Assembly (NCBI RefSeq): GCF_000174415.1 | Contig: NZ_ACJM01000004.1 | Span: 62,001-126,000, forward strand | Direction of reading: 5' to 3' | DNA length: 64,000 bases | From: Dethiobacter alkaliphilus AHT 1 | GTDB lineage: Bacteria > Bacillota > Dethiobacteria > Dethiobacterales > Dethiobacteraceae | Made by a program: the position numbers and the translations under genes | Part shown: positions 61,845 to 64,000 of the stretch, one piece after another | Layout: every line of letters begins with the position of its first letter | Position numbering within the stretch: position 1 is the stretch's first letter | Notes under the pieces: model-generated | Seen by the model: only the letters and a program-made list of their open reading frames with translations | What the model was told of the DNA's origin: nothing | Database searches by the model: none

Positions 61845-64000
61845 TTAGTTAATCCAGTTGTAGTAAATAAGGATAAAGAGGAACAGCCCTAACATTAACG
61901 CCATCAAAAGTGAGTCGAAATTCAGGTTCTTAATGTTCCAATCCGACGGGCGACCCCGCATTTTATCCCAAAGACTTCTGGTATCTTCACCGGAGTGCTC
62001 ATGCACTTCATCCGGTGAGCCGTCGAAATCGGCAGACTTATCTGCCATTCGCCTTGCATACTCTCCGGACTTCTCGTAGGCCTCGTTGAGTGAAGAGTCA
62101 AAGTGCTCCGTGCGCTCCGCCAGACGACGGGCAACGTTGCCGGATTTCTCATAGGCATCGTTAATTGAGGAATCAAAGTTACTGACGTATTTGCACATAT
62201 TGGAAGCAATCTTGCCTGTCTGCAGATAGGTCTTGTTGATACCGGAGTCAAAGGAAGCTCCGAAGTTACAGCAAGTGTTTAAAAAGAACCGGGACAGCGG
62301 CAGGAAAAAAACGTACTCAATACTAAACCATTCCGGTGCTTTCCACTGGAAGCCGCGGGTATGATCCAGGAAGAGATACATGACCGCAGCCACCCCTAAG
62401 ACAATTAGCGGCTCTTTTAAGTCATACCAGAGGAAAAAGTTTATTTCACGCAAAGAATCAAAAACATAGGGGTCAAAGGTGAATCCGGCACTGGCGGGTA
62501 TTACATAATTGTTGAGGATAAAGTTGGGGAAAAGCCCAATGGCCAAAATACCCGCTGCAAAAACTCCCAACACTGCTTTGATAAGCGGTGAAACAGAGAA
62601 GTCCAGCTTTTCTTGTTCCGGCTTCGTCCGGCCCAAAAAGAGGCCGTTTAACAGCTTGGCAAAATACACAACGGTCATGGCACTGGCCAGCACATAGATC
62701 TTTTCTCCCCACCACAGGCTGGTAAACTGTCCGCCGTAAGTGTAGGAGTAATCTATGGCCCGGTGCATAATGGCTTTGGAAGCATAGCCGTTTCCTCCCG
62801 GTATCCCGGCAATGCCGATATAGGCAATCATAAATGTTACCAGCAGGAAGGGTACCTTTTTGGCCATACCGCCAATGCGGCTGATATCCACATCTTTTGT
62901 TATCAGGTATACTGCTCCCACCGTAAAAAAGAGGGAGGCTTTAAAAATAGAGTGATTTATTATATGATACATTGCTCCGGCAAAACCAACACCGCCCCGG
63001 TCGTAACCGAGGAATACGGCAACGCCGATACTCATCAGAATATAGCCCATCTGACTAATACTACTGCAGCCTAAAATACGCTTAGCATTATTTTGAAGCA
63101 TAGCCAGTCCGGCACCCACCACCATGGTGATAAGGCCAAACCAGATGGTGGCAAAACCTATCCAGGTCATAATTTCCGCACCGGCAATTTCTACGGTGGG
63201 GTCTGCCGGGGTAAAAATCATCCCCATTACCCTGATTAAGCCGTAGGCTCCCGCTTTTAACATTACAGCTGAGGAAATGGCGTTGACAGGGGACGGTCCT
63301 TCTTCATAGGCCCGCGGCAACCAGATATGCAGCGGCACCATCCCCATTTTTGTACCGAAACCCACCATAAACAGAGGGATAACCACCAGCGGATTGATTC
63401 CGGACGCCAGTATCTCTTCCAGCATGGGGGCAATCTCTAAGGTGCCCAGGCCCCAGTACATGATAAAGATCCCCATCAAAAGCGCCAGGCCGCCGGCCAC
63501 ACCCATGTAAATGGTGATACTACCGGCCCTAAGCGCCGCGGGAGTTTGGCGGTGAATAATTAAGACGTAAGAGGAGAAAGTCATTAACTCAAAGAACAAA
63601 AACAGGCTGAACAGGTCTCCGGCCAAAACAATTCCCAGACAATGCGCAAGGGTGAAAATCAGGAAAAAGTAGAACCTGTTCTGCGCATGCTCCTCTTTCA
63701 TATAGACAGTGGCATAAATTGTGGCCAAAAGCCAGCTTCCGGCAAACAGGACGGCAAAGACAAAGCTGACAAAATCAGCACGGAAATAAAGCCCGTAATT
63801 CATCACGTCGGCAAAATGATATACCAGTGGCCCCTGTTGAACATAGGGGTAAATGGACATTACAATGCCGAAAGTAACCAGAGCCGTCAGTACCGCCAAC
63901 ACATTGCGCAGTCGCGCTGAGTAAAGGCCTGCCAGGAAGACGATAAATGAACCTAACAGCGGGAAAACAATTGCTGCCACCGGCAATAGTGAGGTAATAT
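61845..64000 (-). CDS. Complex I / Mrp-type proton-conducting membrane subunit, 5' partial
   Basis: At least 713 residues, open to the window edge. A TTG at 63986 is in frame but has no clear ribosome site; the frame continues upstream as ITSLLPVAAIVFPLLG, so the real start is probably outside. The first ~510 residues are the proton-antiporter domain with about 14 membrane spans: FELMTFSSYVLIIHRQ, GFGTKMGMVPLHIWLPRAYE (conserved Lys and His), GCSSISQMGYILMSIG. Residues about 575-670 hold three to four 26-residue repeats (FDSSINDAYEKSGN.ARRLAE type), then a final membrane helix at the C-terminus. Such subunits pump H+ or Na+. Confidence 0.9.
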   Translation of the reverse strand, partial: ITSLLPVAAIVFPLLGSFIVFLAGLYSARLRNVLAVLTALVTFGIVMSIYPYVQQGPLVYHFADVMNYGLYFRADFVSFVFAVLFAGSWLLATIYATVYMKEEHAQNRFYFFLIFTLAHCLGIVLAGDLFSLFLFFELMTFSSYVLIIHRQTPAALRAGSITIYMGVAGGLALLMGIFIMYWGLGTLEIAPMLEEILASGINPLVVIPLFMVGFGTKMGMVPLHIWLPRAYEEGPSPVNAISSAVMLKAGAYGLIRVMGMIFTPADPTVEIAGAEIMTWIGFATIWFGLITMVVGAGLAMLQNNAKRILGCSSISQMGYILMSIGVAVFLGYDRGGVGFAGAMYHIINHSIFKASLFFTVGAVYLITKDVDISRIGGMAKKVPFLLVTFMIAYIGIAGIPGGNGYASKAIMHRAIDYSYTYGGQFTSLWWGEKIYVLASAMTVVYFAKLLNGLFLGRTKPEQEKLDFSVSPLIKAVLGVFAAGILAIGLFPNFILNNYVIPASAGFTFDPYVFDSLREINFFLWYDLKEPLIVLGVAAVMYLFLDHTRGFQWKAPEWFSIEYVFFLPLSRFFLNTCCNFGASFDSGINKTYLQTGKIASNMCKYVSNFDSSINDAYEKSGNVARRLAERTEHFDSSLNEAYEKSGEYARRMADKSADFDGSPDEVHEHSGEDTRSLWDKMRGRPSDWNIKNLNFDSLLMALMLGLFLFILIYYNWIN

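Overview
The window looks like a chromosomal segment of an anaerobic, endospore-forming member of the Firmicutes (Clostridia or Dethiobacteria-like; inference). Reasons: a B. subtilis-like order of maf-radC-mreBCD-minCD-spoIVFA-spoIVFB-rplU-prp-rpmA-spo0B-obg on the minus strand, sporulation and spore-coat families, strong AGGAGG ribosome sites, many GTG/TTG starts, a c-di-GMP-I riboswitch, a hybrid cluster protein and a HoxE/F/U-like diaphorase. No species can be named from the sequence alone.

Layout. 1-4.4 kb: end of a truncated gene, then a cell-surface module (an LPxTG-like acidic-repeat protein, a sortase, and a secreted transglutaminase on the opposite strand behind a c-di-GMP-I riboswitch). 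4.4-11 kb: redox and nitrosative-stress genes (a decayed and an intact copy of a haem-c lipoprotein, hcp with CRP/FNR-type operators, a hemerythrin/DUF1858 operon) and a Na+/solute symporter with a 36-residue partner. 11-28 kb: YheC/YheD-type ATP-grasp genes (five genes, six ATP-grasp domains), two kinase-like genes, a CotSA-like glycosyltransferase, an SCP2 protein, a 19-residue Cys peptide, a PAS-GGDEF-HD-GYP protein and a nuoE/F/hoxU-like operon. Two sigma-K-like promoters suggest the ATP-grasp and kinase genes act in the mother cell during spore coat formation.

28.5-37.1 kb: an amino acid permease, a complete group IIC intron inserted just after a terminator, and a 5.2-kb integrated element (integrase, excisionase, HUH replication protein, small genes) in tRNA-Ala(GGC), bounded by a 51-bp direct repeat. 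37.2-38.2 kb: an unknown membrane-anchored protein whose 3' end lies in a duplicate of the rsfS 3' end.

38.4-61.7 kb: conserved core. rsfS, LytR-type protein, yqeK, RNA-binding protein, nadD, obg, spo0B, rpmA, prp, rplU with a leader, RNase G, two radical-SAM family genes, spoIVFB/spoIVFA, rodA, minE/D/C, PBP2, mreD/C/B, radC, maf, a Gx transporter and apbE. These cover ribosome assembly, cell shape, division-site choice and sporulation signalling. 61.8-64 kb: a complex I/Mrp-type proton-pump subunit with an unusual run of 26-residue repeats, running off the right edge.
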